A DNA stretch of 64,000 nt from Plasmopara viticola (GCA_001695595.3 MBPM02000035.1:434001-498000); one strand, 5' to 3'. Shown: positions 44,635 through 57,100, counted from the first letter of the stretch. The notes: generated by a model from the sequence alone, not told the origin. Numbers and translations: made by a program.

Positions 44635-44656
44635 GGAATATTTCTAAGTGCTGAAT
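44635..44656 (-). promoter_or_regulatory. INR/FPR-like core promoter box, GIP unit A
   Basis: Minus strand TTCAGCACTTAGAAATATTC then C, 45 bp before the ATG. It is the same box as before the other GIP-like genes, with one change (CTTAG for CTTTG). Confidence 0.55.
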
Positions 44657-44979
44657 TGGTGGTGCCAAGAACAATGGCATGTGACAACTTACAAAAGGAT
44701 GGGCAGCATCAGTTTGTGATGAGTTTTATGTACTAGACGTACCAGCTTGACGATTTCGGAAAAGGCTGCATTCTGACGCCTACTTGTGCGCTTTTTTTGC
44801 ACTGAATTCGCACGAACTCGCATGGAATTTGCTCTGCATGTATTGGTATAATTATTACTACTACGAATTAAGCGATAAGTCACCCACCGAAGATAGTCAC
44901 AATTATAGGGTTGAGGATAGCACCATTTCACACGTAATAATCACCCGATTTTTACTTTGATTCTGTCGGGCTGTCATTT

Positions 44980-45600
44980 ATAGAGTGACATGATCAATAA
45001 ATACAGCACCTTTTGCTCTTGGTCAGACAAAGTGGCCTGCACCGTCTTAAGAGCTCGGATGTTAAGCTGTAAGATTTCAAAAGTTTGCTCTTCTTATCAA
45101 TTCTGTCGCACTATGAACAACACCACGACAAGATCTACAAGATGATCGAGTAGCAGGTATGGGCATCCATGGGACACTCACCATATGAGGATGTGCTATC
45201 ATATGACTTATTAGCAACTGGAAGGTTGGTCAGATAGAGCGTCTCAAAGCTTCTGTTAAAATCTAACAGGTATAGATCGCAGCACGCTATGAGCGACAAC
45301 ACGACAGGATCAACAAAAAGTTTGTGCAGTACGTATGGGCTTTAATGTGACATTCTACTTATACTAGTTATTGCTATGCAAATGGCTTATCGGCAACTTC
45401 TGTTCTTGATCAGATAGGGCGGCTTTCGGCTCGCTGGTTAATCGAACAGCTCGCCCTATCTTTCGATTGTGGTGCGCTGCAAACGACAACACGACACGAT
45501 CGACAAGAGAGCAGGGTAACAGCTACCTGCCCGCAGGAGACTTAATGGGATACATTACTCATAATTTATTGCTCTCTGATGACTTGGATTTGTATACAGA
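44980..45600 (+). repeat. ~190-bp degenerate tandem repeat, three units
   Basis: Units are recognised by GGTCAGA(C/T)A(A/G)AG..G at about 45,024, 45,226 and 45,411, and by ACAACAC(C)ACGACA.GATC at about 45,115, 45,290 and 45,480. They are spaced 180-200 bp. The same unit occurs inverted at 46.56-46.88 kb, in unit B at +4472, and at 60.54-61.0 kb. It is non-coding. Confidence 0.65.
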
Positions 45601-46559
45601 GACCAAAGCTTAGATTGAAGGGAAATTGGTCACACGTGGTCATGGAAGGCGTTGTAACATCGCGTGAATGAAAATGCCTTTGGTATGATTGCTTGATCAC
45701 TGAGAATTACGATACATGATATAAGCCATTACTCAATTAGGTTGCCAGGCATATCATTAGTTGGTAAAGGCGAGTAATTCACTTAGTCCTTTAGTGTAAT
45801 CTGAAGATTCAGAACGTGTTCTTGTTCGAGCTAATGACACTTCTCTATATGCGCGCGCCGCGAAAGTTGCTGTCAAGAAATATAACCAAGCAGACGTTTT
45901 ACAGAGTACACTTGAAGTCGCGAACGACAAAAGAAGCGCCCTTCAATACGTAATTCTTGACTTTTGAGAGACTACATAGTTTCGTAATTGATTTTAGCCA
46001 TTGGCGGTTCTACAATGCGAGCATGGGTTCTCGCTAAGAATACTTTGACAGGAGCTGCGCGAAAAAAAAAATGATCACTTGGCGTTCCACTCGACACACC
46101 CCGTAAACACAATCATACTTGGCTCAGTAGCATTGTCTGCACCTGAATCTCATTATGCTCTTCACAATATTTGGAAAAGTAGCATTTCTCACCGTTACCT
46201 CTAGGCGTTGGAAGCATTTATGACCCCTTGAAAACAACTATTTTCCTTGCGTCAAGCTTTAATTTACACGAAAGGATATGCGCGTGCACCAACTAGCAAT
46301 ACGCCTGGCAACCTTATTGGTTGATGGCAGAGACCGTGTATCGTGTTTCTCGATTATTAAGCAATCTTGCGATGCGCTTCCGCATTCTTACGGTGTCACA
46401 ACGCCATGTGTGACCATTTCCACTTCAATACAAGCTTTTGGTTGATGTACAGAAGAAAACCATTTCGAGCCATTATAGAGCATGTGAATCATTCGACCGT
46501 CTGCTATCTGGTCTTTTTTTTGTTTTCGTCACGCCGTCGATCACAGCGTTGTTATGAAG

Positions 46560-46880
46560 GGCGAACTCTTTAATTTTAACCGATTGACCATTAAGCTTTA
46601 AGACGGTGCAGGTCACTCTCTCTGACCAAATGTCGAAGTTGCTTATGAGTCATATGATAGCAATAAATCATATGAAGAGTGTCCCATAAATGCTGACGTA
46701 GCTGCTACCCGATCTGTTTGTTGATTATGTCGTGGCGTCGTTCATAGCGGAACACTTCGATAAACAGAGCGAGCTGTTAATTCAACGTCTTGTCCATCCA
46801 TCGACCTTCAAGACGGCGCAAGCCACTCTATCAGACCTACTTACCGAACCTGTCCCGCTTGGGATGACAGCGCAACAGGA
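46560..46880 (-). repeat. Inverted copies of the ~190-bp repeat
   Basis: Reverse complement gives GAACGACGCCACGACATAAT, GATCGGGTAGCAGC, CATATGATTTATTGCTATCA and GACCTGCACCGTCTTAAAGC. These are the same words in the same order as the plus copies at 44.98-45.6 kb, so the pair forms a foldback arrangement about 1 kb apart. Confidence 0.6.
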
Positions 46881-47052
46881 TCAATACAGATGTTCAACTA
46901 TTTGTACATGAAATGGTGCTATCCAGATCATGTGTATTCAAGACATCAAATGCACATGCATGAAATTGATATGTGGTCCATAATTGTGACTTTCTTCCAT
47001 GTACTATAGAAAGGCCCATTTACTCTCTCAAACTTGGGCTTTAGGTCATTGA

Positions 47053-47374
47053 TGTAATGTATTACGTTATCGCGTTGCCAAGTTATGCACGTGCTAGGCT
47101 CAGTCTGGCTAGTCCACGGCATAGAGTGGTGTCCGCATACGTCGGGTCTCGTTCGGCGGGCAGTGCAGCCAGCACCGAGGTCGTGAGGGTCTTCCATTAT
47201 TTTGTTGAGCTCTGACTTGGTAAAAGCCCAGGTGGCGCCCTGGTGCTGGAGACCGTCGCGTCGAGGGTGGGACTCGTTAGAGACCTGCAGATGCCCGAGA
47301 GCAACTGCCCGAAGCGCGCGAGCAATTAGCCCCCGCGCTTGGAAGGGGGGCGTCACCACAACCTTTTCCAAGAC
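47053..47374 (-). mobile_element. Short LINE derivative, middle (chimeric) copy
   Basis: It has no target duplication. Its left flank (GGGCTTTAGGTCATTGATG) matches the left flank of the copy at 51306, and its right flank (ACGAAGTGTATTGATGTG) matches the right flank of the copy at 42577. Inside, TTGTTGAGC (47,207) is shared only with the right copy, while GGTGGGACT (47,270) and the G-run at about 47,347 are shared only with the left copy. The 27.9 kb element serves as outgroup. This is the expected crossover product. Confidence 0.9.
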
Positions 47375-47620
47375 ACGAAGTGTATTGATGTGTTATATCC
47401 GGATGGAGTGTAGAAGGACGAAAGCCTTTCATTTGTTGCTAGTAGCCATTGCTTTGGCCGCAAAAGATTTTCTTTGTTAAAGCTGCTCAATTAGCTTCAA
47501 GTAAACAATACTCCTTTTTCGCCGACCTCACCCCACTGGCCGCTCACGCCTCAGTCGACAACTGGCCTCAAAAGAAGCTTTCTCCGCGCTTGTGTTGCAC
47601 TGGGTTCATAATTGTGGCAA

Positions 47621-47715
47621 ATAGAATTTCCGACCTTTTTCTCTCGCGTGTCATCCACTGACCCATGAATTAAATACGTAATTACAAGCCTATAGACGAG
47701 CTTACAAGCAATAGC
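47621..47715 (+). pseudogene. GIP-like 3'-end remnant, unit B
   Basis: Duplicate of 43150-43245 with small changes (GACCTTTTTCTCTCGCGTG). C-terminal TVFSRVS-type sequence, stop and shared 3' flank only. Confidence 0.72.
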
Positions 47716-48285
47716 TTTGTGATCACTTCTTCTCTACTTGATTCTTTTGACATGTTAATCGGTGATTACCCTTTAAATGCACAATTTTTGTTCAGTTGAT
47801 CTATTTAATTGGCCAAATAGTGCAGATAATCACACTTTTACATATATGTGCGCCAAGAAAGTTGATGTATGGTTAAACATGAATCGATTTGGTCATTCAC
47901 AAAAAATATCGCAATAGGACCCATTTAGTAGTTATATTATCAAGAAGGCGTTCCACTATACTTGAATCAAGATGTCAGCAAAGCATAGTCTGCACCTGAC
48001 CTCGATTGTGCTCTTCATGGCATTTGGCTTTAGAATCTGGTCTCAATTTTAGCCAATTTTATAGCGCCCTTCGATACGAGTCTCGGCCGATTCTTAACTT
48101 CGGAAGGCTAGACTTGATGTAAGTCTCATCAACTACGCCATTCAGCCATTTACTGAGGCTCTCAAAGACGAAGTAAATAAAATTTGTACAACTAACAAAG
48201 GTTGTCAACAATGAAGATTTTATGAAGTTTGTGTAAAAGAAGCAAAAGACGATGCACTTTACAAAGCCATTGCTTGTGAGCTCGA

Positions 48286-49062
48286 CTACTTGTTTGAAAT
48301 CATGTCGTCAATCCATTTGATCGCAGCCGCTACGTGCGAAAAAACACTTGGATATCCTTCGTCACCGCAACCTAGACCCCACTTCATCACACCAAGGAGA
48401 ACGTCACCCCCATCGCCTCCAACCGGCTCCTTGACTAGTGGACCACCATTATCATGTACGCACGTGTCTTGGTCCTTGACACCGCCTGCGCACAAGCTCG
48501 AATTGTCGATACTGAATAATGCATTGCACTCCTCGAAGCCCCACACTCTCAGTCCAACACCTAACAGAACGTTAGAGTCTTCGCCATCGGGAAAAGTCGT
48601 CCAACCCCAGCCCATTGCCTTTGCCGTCATGTTAGTCTGAATATCCGAATTGTCTGCGTTAGGAAGGGAAACGGGTTTGTATTTGCTTGGTTTGGCCAGT
48701 TTTAACAAAACAAAATCATAGCTCCTGAGCGTGGGATTGTACTGGGGGTGAAAGTGAACTGACGCGACTTCAATCTGCTCTCCATCCGACGTCTGGTTTA
48801 TGTAGGTCGACCCTACTGAAACATAGTTTGGATACCTATTTTTGACGCATACTTTGACCGTGAGCGCGAATAGAGGGTCAATCAGAACACCGCCGCAATA
48901 GCTGTTACCATTGATAGTTTCGCGAATGCCGACGGTGTACGTCTTCGTGCCCGCTGGAATGGGTTGTCCCCCCAAAATAAGCCTCCGCGAAGTGTGCTCA
49001 GCGTTGACGGCGACAGCGGCAATCGCCATAAAAGCAGCAGCAATGGTGGTAGATATCTTCAT
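48286..49062 (-). CDS. Secreted glucanase-inhibitor-like protein (inactive trypsin-fold), unit B, 258 aa
   Basis: Sister of 43814-44590. By eye the two differ at 11 bases. Five change residues (Asp51Asn, Phe55Tyr, Glu100Ala, Glu215Gly, Ile223Leu; A to B) and six are silent, which fits mild constraint after a recent duplication. Signal peptide, RRLILGG, Val71 and Asn205 in the catalytic positions and all cysteines are the same, so it too should be a non-catalytic binder. Secreted; target inferred as for the family. The ATG at 49062 is the first in frame: the base change in CATCTATTGC removes the upstream extension seen in unit A, which supports the short start in both. Confidence 0.93.
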   Translation of the reverse strand: MKISTTIAAAFMAIAAVAVNAEHTSRRLILGGQPIPAGTKTYTVGIRETINGNSYCGGVLIDPLFALTVKVCVKNRYPNYVSVGSTYINQTSDGEQIEVASVHFHPQYNPTLRSYDFVLLKLAKPSKYKPVSLPNADNSDIQTNMTAKAMGWGWTTFPDGEDSNVLLGVGLRVWGFEECNALFSIDNSSLCAGGVKDQDTCVHDNGGPLVKEPVGGDGGDVLLGVMKWGLGCGDEGYPSVFSHVAAAIKWIDDMISNK

Positions 49063-49106
49063 CTATTGCTTCAGTGTTGTGGCTTGGAAGGCTGTGTGAA
49101 GCAGAA

Positions 49107-49128
49107 GGAATATTTCAAAGTGCTGAAT
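49107..49128 (-). promoter_or_regulatory. INR/FPR-like core promoter box, GIP unit B
   Basis: Minus strand TTCAGCACTTTGAAATATTC then C, 45 bp before the ATG, like the boxes at 11721, 44635 and 60207. Confidence 0.58.
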
Positions 49129-51305
49129 TGGTGGTGCCAAGAACAATGGCATGTGACAACTTACAAAAGGATGGGCAGCATCAGTTTGTGATGAGTTTTA
49201 TGTACTAGACGTACCAGCTTGACGATTCCGGAAAAGGCTGCATTCTGACGCCTACTTGTGCGCTTTTTTTGCACTGAATTCGCATGAACTCGCATGGAAT
49301 TTGTTCTGCATGTATTGGTATAATTATTACTACTACGAATTAAGCGATAAGTCACCAACCGAAGATAGTCACAATTATAGGGTTGAGGATAGCACCATTT
49401 CACACATAATAATCACCCGATTTTTACTTTGATTCTGTCGGGCTGTCATTTATAGAGTGACATGATCAATGAATAGAGCACCTTTTGCTCTTGGTCAGAC
49501 AAAGTGGCCTGCACCGTCTTAAGAGCTCGGATGTTAAGCTGTAAGATTTCAAAAGTTTGCTCTTCTTATCGATTCTGTCGCACTATGAACAACACCACGA
49601 CAGGATCTACAAGATGATCGGGTAGCAGGTATGGGCATCCATGGGACACTCACCATATGAGGATGTGCTATCATATGACTTATTAGCAACTGGAAGGTTG
49701 GTCAGATAGAGCGTCTCAAAGCTTCTGTTAAAATCTAACAGGTATAGATCGCAGCACGCTATGAGCGACAACACGACAGGATCAACAAAAAGTTTGTGCA
49801 GTACGTATGGGCTTTAATGTGACATTCTACTTATACTAGTTATTGCTATGCAAATGGCTTATCGGCAACTTCTGTTCTTGATCAGATAGGGCGGCTTTCG
49901 GCTCGCTGGTTAATCGAACAGCTCGCCCTATCTATCGATCGTGGTGCGCTGCAAACGACAACACGACACGATCGACAAGAGAGCAGGGTAACAGCTACCT
50001 GCCCGCAGGAGACTTAATGGGATACATTACTCATAATTTATTGCTCTCTGATGACTTGAATTTGTATACAGAGACCAAAGCTTTAGATTGAAGGGAAATT
50101 GGTCACACGTGATCATGAGAGGCGTTGTAACATCGCGTGAATCGAAATGCCATTGGCCTGATTGCTTGATCACTGAGAATTACGATACATGATATACGCC
50201 ATTACTCAATTAGGTTGCCAGGCATATCATTAGTTGGTAAAGGCGAGTAATTCACTTAGTCCTTTAGTGTAATCTGGAGATTCAGAATGTGTTCTTGTTC
50301 GAGCTAATGACACTTCTCTATATGCGCGCGCCGCGAAAGTTGCTGTCAAGAAATATAACCAAGCAGACGTTTTACAGAGTACACTTGAAGTCGCGAACGA
50401 CAAAAGAAGCGCCGTTCAATACGTAATTCTTGACTTTTGAGAGACTACATAGTTTCGCAATTGATTTTAGCCATTGGCTTGAAAACAACTATTTATTTTG
50501 CGTCAAGCTTTGAGTTACACGAAAGGATATGCGCGTGCACCAACTAGCAATACGCCTGGCAACCTTATTGGTTGATGGCAGATACCGTGTATCGTGTTTC
50601 TCGATTATTAAGCAATCTTGCGATGCGCTTCCGCATTCTTACGGTGTCACAACGCCATGTGTGACCATTTCCACTTCAATACAAGCTTTTGGTTGATGTA
50701 CAGAAGAAAACCATTTCGAGCCATTATAGAGCATGTAAATTATCCGACCGTCTGCTATGTGGTCTTTTTTTTGTTTTCGTCACGCCGTCGATCACAGCGT
50801 TGTTATGAAGGGCGAACTTTTTAATTTTAACCGATTGACCATCAAGCTTTAAGACGGTGCAGGTCACTTTCTCTGACCAAATGTCGAAGTTGCTTATGAG
50901 TCATATGATACCAATAAATCATATGAAGAGTGTCCCATAAATGCTGAGGTAGCTGCTACCCGATCTGTTTGTTGATTATGTCGTGGCGTCGTTCATAGCG
51001 GAACACTTCGATAAACAGAGCGAGCTGTTAATTCAACGTCTTGTCCATCCATCGACCTTCAAGACGGCGCAAGCCACTCTATCAGACCTACTTACCGAAC
51101 CTGTCCCGCTTGGGATGACAGCGCAACAGGATCAATACAGATGTCCATCTATTTGTACATGAAATGGTGCTATCCAGATCATGTGTATTCAAGACATTAA
51201 CTGCACATGCATGAAATTGATATGTGGTCCATAATTGTGACTTTCTTCCATGCACTATATAGAAAGGCCCATTTACTCTCTCAAACTTGGGCTTTAGGTA
51301 ATTGA

Positions 51306-51626
51306 TGTAATGTATTACGTTATCGCGTTGCCAAATTATGCACGTGCAAGGCTCAGTCTGGCTAGTCCACGGCATAGAGTGGTGTCCGCATACGTCGGGT
51401 CTCGTTCGGCGGGCAGTGCAGCCAGCACCGAGGTCGTGAGGGTCTTCCATTATTTTGTTGAGCTCTGACTTGGTAAAAGCCCAGATGGCGCCCTGGTGCT
51501 AAAGACCGTCGCGTCGAGGGTGAGACTCGTTAGAGACCTGCAGATGCCCGAGAGCACCTGCCCGAAGCGCGCGAGCATTTGGCCCCCGCGCTTGGAAGGA
51601 GGGCGTCACCCCAACCTTTTCCGAAG
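51306..51626 (-). mobile_element. Short LINE derivative, copy R2
   Basis: Third copy bounding the duplication on the right. It ends in CCCCAACCTTTTCCGAAG. No clear target duplication; private changes (CCAAATTATGCACGTGCAAGG, CAGATGG, CTAAAGACC). In the third GIP block the matching position (about 61,690) has no insertion. Confidence 0.88.
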
Positions 51627-54100
51627 ATAATGGTCGTTGTAGTGGCATTTGTATTCCCCGATCAAATGACGCATTACGATCATCAATCAAGGAATTTAAT
51701 TCTTAACAGAGAAAATTCAAAAATATTGGAATATGCATAATTCCAACAACATATTTTGGAATACGACAGCGCTCACTGATAATGTTCGTTTTTCTAAAGA
51801 GCATGTACGAATTTGATGCTTCATCCGCAAATAAAGCACGCCGAGCGGATTGCTTTTTGACGGTTTGTTCAACCAAACTAGAATTCTACGCTGCAATAAG
51901 TTGTTGCAGTATAACGGGGTGGATACATATATATATCGCGTAGACGAGACTTTTGAATTGGACAACACCTCTGTGATGTTGCCCCAACCGTGCAGATTAA
52001 CCTCGACATCTAATGCCATCCTCAAAAGAGGCTCAATGAGCATAAAACGATCATTTCTGGAATGAACTCTTTTATATAGATGGTAATGGCATCTATTCCT
52101 TAAAGAGAATACCGGGTCGTCCCGCCGATCTTGTGCCCGCTGGGCAGAAGTCGTCAGCTTCTTTTTGCTTGGCGACCAATGAATTGCGTGACCCTACGCG
52201 GTAGGCGTAGCTCTGTGATGGAAAAACATGCGCCAGCTGAAGCTCCAAATAACTTTAAGCGAGATGTTCCACCATATAAGAAAGAATACGCGTCAAAGTC
52301 TATTTACGTCTTTGATCCACAGCAGATTCCTCACATTATTTTTCTTACCGCCAGCTATTCTTGCTTGGGTAGGAGACAAACTAAAAGCCGGTATGATTGA
52401 TGCGGATGACTTCATCTTTCTTATTAAAGGTGCTTCAGGAGAGCTATTTGATGTTTCGAAAACATTTCAGATGCACATTGACTGCGTCGATATCTTCACC
52501 AGATACCCGTTGACCTCTTTTGAGACCTGGCTTGTCAACAGAATATGCTCCGTAATAGTAAGATATTTCTAATATTTCTTATATCTCCAAAAGGCAACAA
52601 AATGCGGCGAGGAGAGGCAAATGTGCAAGGATATATAGCACCATCAATGTGACACTGATCCAGTCTGAGGTGTAAAGACATTGCATATTCTCCGCACGAC
52701 ACTGATGATTGGAAGTAACGTTTCAAGTGGACTTCATATCAACCGTGAAATATAGGATCACTACATCTATTACTAAATCGGCACCACATTTTGAAATGCA
52801 TCGTTTATAAATGCTTCATGGACATGGCCTAATGAATAAGTAGGCATTGGAAAGACCTTAAAATAGTTTTTGGCCACAAACAAAGGTGTCATTTCACTTA
52901 ATGACATCATTGCGTTCACCAAAAATTTAATGTATCCCGTACAATAATTTGTGCTTGAACACCAGATTTAAAAAGCAGGTTTACCCAAAATGTACGGAAC
53001 TACATACTGTAAAGTTTGCGTCCTTGCGGTGCAGTTGACGGAACGGGAGAAAAAATTATACTACCGAGTACCCAAGCCATAAATTCCATTGTTCCGAAAA
53101 TGAACATGCAGCCCAAGCTGTACTTTCTTAATGACGAGAAAACTAGCATTTAGGCGTCCTAAAACCAGATTGTGAAAAAATCCAGACGGAGTACAGGAGA
53201 ATGTTAGGCTTTATTGTGGTAGCAGTAGATGGCTGGAGCCACTATTTATGCTGCAGATAGACATAAATTCAAAAAAAATGAAAGAGCTCTCCCTTTATCA
53301 CTTCTTCGTTCGACCGAGCAACTAATGCTCTTACTTTGTTGGCTCCACCCCGGTCGCCGTCCAAGCAAACGTTCTCCCAAGAAGTTTTTTTTCAACTATG
53401 GTATATGGTAGCGTTTGTCGTGTCAAGTGCAAGAATTCGAGACCAGGGTGCTCGCAACTACGCAATGAAAATAGAGTCATCCCGTGGTATTGGTACACGT
53501 CACAAAGTAGGGGATACTGCATTATAAAGGGTAGTTGTTTTAACACAAACGTAACGTTTAGTGATAGCTTAGTGTGCTTGCACACTAGATTTCCGGGGCT
53601 CATTCAGTTGGTTTGCGTTTTAGTGTTCTATTCGTTCGATGGAACCCATCCCGCTGATATAAATACGGAGAGCAAATTTCGGATAGGCACTGGCTTTGCT
53701 TGACCTACATTCTTTTGTGCTGAGCTGTTTCGTTCGTCTTTGTTTCACTGAAAATCGTTCATATACACCACTGATTTCTTATATAACTGTTATTAGGAGC
53801 TCGATAAATTTCTAAAGGACTTTTGGTCATCAATGAATGGTAAATACATCCGAAAGAAAATTGTGGATTGTAAGGACTCAGGCGCCAGGAGGTCGGCTCA
53901 CGACATCACTATAAGCCCAAATGTTGTATGTTGCAATCCTAAAATACCTAAAGGATCATTTAAGCACTTAATTTATCCAACTAAAAGCGTGGGCTGTAGG
54001 AAAAAAAATAAGAAGCTTTTTCTTTTTTTGACGAGGACCTCGGTCGGTGATATCCCCAGCGCTGACAAGTCCAGGGCGTATGGCTAAGCGCCCATCTCCA
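51627..54100. other. No recognised gene; one dispersed repeat
   Basis: Several 60-114 codon frames (for example 52228-52572 on plus, 51717-52043 on minus) have no recognisable motif. 52,590-52,830 matches 63,700-63,985 in reverse: AGGTGTAAAGACATTGCATA / GGGTGTAAAGGCATTACATA and TTTTGAAATGCATCGTT / TTTTGGAATGCATCGTT. A 20-bp word CGATCAAATGACGCATTA is also shared at 51,658 and 63,719. Confidence 0.45.
52590..52830 (+). repeat. Dispersed repeat, unclassified (copy 1)
   Basis: Homologous to 63,700-63,985 in the opposite orientation. Both copies keep a reading like LRCKDIAYSPHDTDDWK.RFK / CKGITYLLYDIDKWKYRFK, so the source was coding. The family is unknown to me; probably a transposon protein. 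Confidence 0.55.
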
Positions 54101-57100
54101 AAAGACCTCGTCAGCAGAGCAGACCTAGCGATTCTTACGATATTGAGGCTTTATGACCAGCGTCGGTCTCAGGAGTACTAGCACCAACTCTGGATGACGC
54201 GTTGAGTGCCAATGAACAAGTGAATAGCTCCTTTCGCAGCGGCTGGACAATCCACACAGTCCATATTGCAGATCTTCCATAGCAACAACAGCAATGTTAA
54301 GCCCAGGACAAGCTCATATATTAACCCAAATGCAACAGGTCAACGAGCGCATCGAGCCTCTCGTCGCATCAAGAAGGGAGCAGAAGAAGAAAAAATTTGT
54401 TTACGAAGTAAGATTTGGCAACGACAACTAGTTATGTTTGTAACGAAATAGTACCACGCCATTAGGCGCCTTTTGATGGCAGCAGATTTTTGCGCTAATT
54501 TCGAAAAATTTAGGCAAAGTCGTACATAATTTGTTCGTGCCTTTATAGCCGACTGCGAGCGCATGAACGTGCACAAGACATGGGTGCTGTTCAAAATACA
54601 ATTGCGCACACGATTCAGACCGAATATTCTCGAGTATATTCGCAAATTAACATCTAAGATCCAGAACCTCAACGAATCTGGATACCAGTGAATTAAAAAA
54701 GGGTTCTTCGTCTCAAATTACGCAAGGAGACCGCGAAAAAGATCAGAAAGAAGGACCAAGTTTGCTTCAAAAATCCATCAAAATTCGATTACACTTCGTC
54801 TTTGTACAACACTTTTTAAACTACTACTTGTACGAGCCAAGTCGTTCAAGGTTGTGCCCATGCCATGACTACTGGACTAAATAAGTAACAGTAACACACA
54901 ACAATTGTGGCGATGTCGGCCACAAATTTTTGCAATGAGCCGCTCTTGAAGTAAGGGAACCAAACGTAACATTACAGCTAGTTTCACACTTCGGATGTGC
55001 TGCCCAGGCAAAGCGCACAGGCAAAGCGATTGAACGTTCAATTTGATGATCTACACTATAGCTATTTTAGAAGCAAAAACTCAAGCTTTAAAGAAAGCTG
55101 ATCGCGAAGGACACGTAACCGTCTTCATTGACAATAAATGCAGTCTTATTGGTGCTCAATGAATGACTTGAGTCGAAGTGAGCAAGAGTGAAATAATGCA
55201 AGTCGACTTTAATTGCGACCAGGTGGGTCACCATCCCTGACGAACCATCCATATTAATCTGCAAGACCCTTGTTCAGTTCAGTAGTCTTTAACAATCGGG
55301 TGCTCCCGGTCAAGCCTGCTCCTAACACCAAAGACATAATCATCGGAATGAAGTATATTCGTGAGTAATCGACCACGCATGACACCTCGCTTCGACACGG
55401 GGCACCACGAGGCAGTCACTTGACCCTACTAAAGCAGCGTTGGTTCGATAAGTTGCTGGGTAGTGCAAGGATTGCATAATTCAAAACCGCGAGTCCTTTA
55501 GCTACTTTCGGCAACAAGGCCATGATGAACGTCGAGAAAATTCGAAGCTATGCTCTTTTATTCGGTTCCTGAGAATGTTACGTCGCAATAAGGACATTGA
55601 AGCTGTTTTCGTTGTCAATCCGAGAAGTTTGAACGCCTCAGAACTGAAGTACTGGAGTCTCTTAGGGAAAATTTGGAGACGCGAGTTTGCGGACACAATT
55701 AAGTACATTGTGAGACATCTATAAAACGGGAAAGGAGTGAGCACCAAGTCTAGTTCCGTCAAACATTTGCACCAGAGTCCCGAGCAAAACAAATCAACTG
55801 AAGAATAGACCAAAGAGATGGTGCAAGCAAGACGGCTACAATTTCAGCACCATTGTTTTATGCTTAAAAGCCTGTAGGCTGGTGCATTGTGTGTGACTAT
55901 CATCATTTTAACTCATTAATCTTGCGGTGATATCCTTGCCACGTGAGCAAAACATTGTTGACGCCGTGTCCAGAAGTCATCCATTTTGTGCATAGACCTA
56001 TTTTGAGGTCAATTTTAGGTCAACCGGTGCTAATCAGATGTTCCATTAGCCGCTTTTTTACTTGCAATTTCACCCGTTTAATTCCATATGGTAGCTCTTG
56101 AAGAACAGAGATGAATTTTGACGATATCTACGTGTCCGCTTAAAATGAAGCTGATACAGACCACGAAATGGCTTTTGGACAGTGTGCCTAAGCGGTACAA
56201 AGAGGAGCAAGTATTTACTGATTTCCAAGTAACAGCTCTGCGTGATTGAGTTGCTATAATTAGAAACTTTGTCGGACAAGATGTCCTTTTTTCAGGTCAA
56301 ACTGTGCTGATCGAATACTCTATTTACCGTTTTTTACCCGAGATTTTTACCGTTTACATCCATATGATCTAAAGAAAGCTCGGATACCTTCAAGCAGCTC
56401 TTGATGAACAGCTTTCGATTTGAAAGACTTTATGAGAAAGTTCTTCGACGATATTTACGTGTCCTCTATAAACGAAGCTGTCACAAGCCACGTACCAATA
56501 GGTGCAAACAGGAGCAAGTAGACACCAATTTTACAAGTGTCAGTTCTGCGCGAGTGAGTTACCATATCAGAAGATTCTGTCGGACAAATTGTCGTTTAAA
56601 TGTATCTGACAATGTAGGCATCATCGCAAAAAGGCCTGTGCCCATGTCAAATAAACAATTGGAGAGATTCCAAGGAACTATATGTCTCAAGGATCTGTAA
56701 GGATATTGCCCAATGTTGCTCCATATGAAGCGATCGAACAGTCGGACTATTAGTTACACTGCTTCACCGAGCTCAGGAGACACTTGACGTTTCACCTCGT
56801 CTTAGTCCTCCGAGTATATATATACATAATATCCGAACGATGCCTTAATCATTGCGATTGAAGAAGCCTTATTCTAAACGAGGCAGAAAAAAGCATATCA
56901 TGGTGCTTCAACCAGTTAAAAATGAAAAAAACGGCATAGCTGAACTATCCTGTCCGTGGGCAAGAGCTACTTGCAATCATGTATGCCTTGAAGGTATAAC
57001 GTGTGCATATTTTCGATCGACAAATTACGGTTAAAACGGATCACAGGAGCATTACTTCAAGCCTGACGTAGAAGAAACAATCCGCAAAGTTCCTTGATGG

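Larger units (their letters stand above)
42901..47052. repeat. Tandem duplication unit A
   Basis: Nearly identical to unit B (47375-51305), with offset 4472-4474 bp in the first part. It contains a GIP 3' remnant (+), a GIP-like gene (-) and the ~190-bp repeats. Unit A keeps about 221 bp (around 46,017-46,240) that unit B lacks. Part of that segment is related to 17,400-17,460, so B has the deletion. No gene other than the GIP sequences is supported in the unit. Confidence 0.95.
47375..51305. repeat. Tandem duplication unit B
   Basis: Copy of 42901-47052 with a few scattered changes and a 221-bp deletion near 50,478 (junction CCATTGG|CTTGAAAAC). Outside the GIP sequences it carries no supported gene. 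The repeated 80-codon frame upstream of each GIP gene is not kept in the third block. Confidence 0.95.

Noticed and set aside
44689..44931. 80-codon frame upstream of the GIP gene, repeated at 49161-49403
   Set aside because: Kept only because the whole unit was duplicated recently. The third, older block does not preserve the frame.
46946..47371. 141-codon minus frame (and relatives at 42493, 51088, 62943, 63078)
   Set aside because: These are readings through the tail of the LINE derivative. They end in its 3' repeat and are not separate genes.
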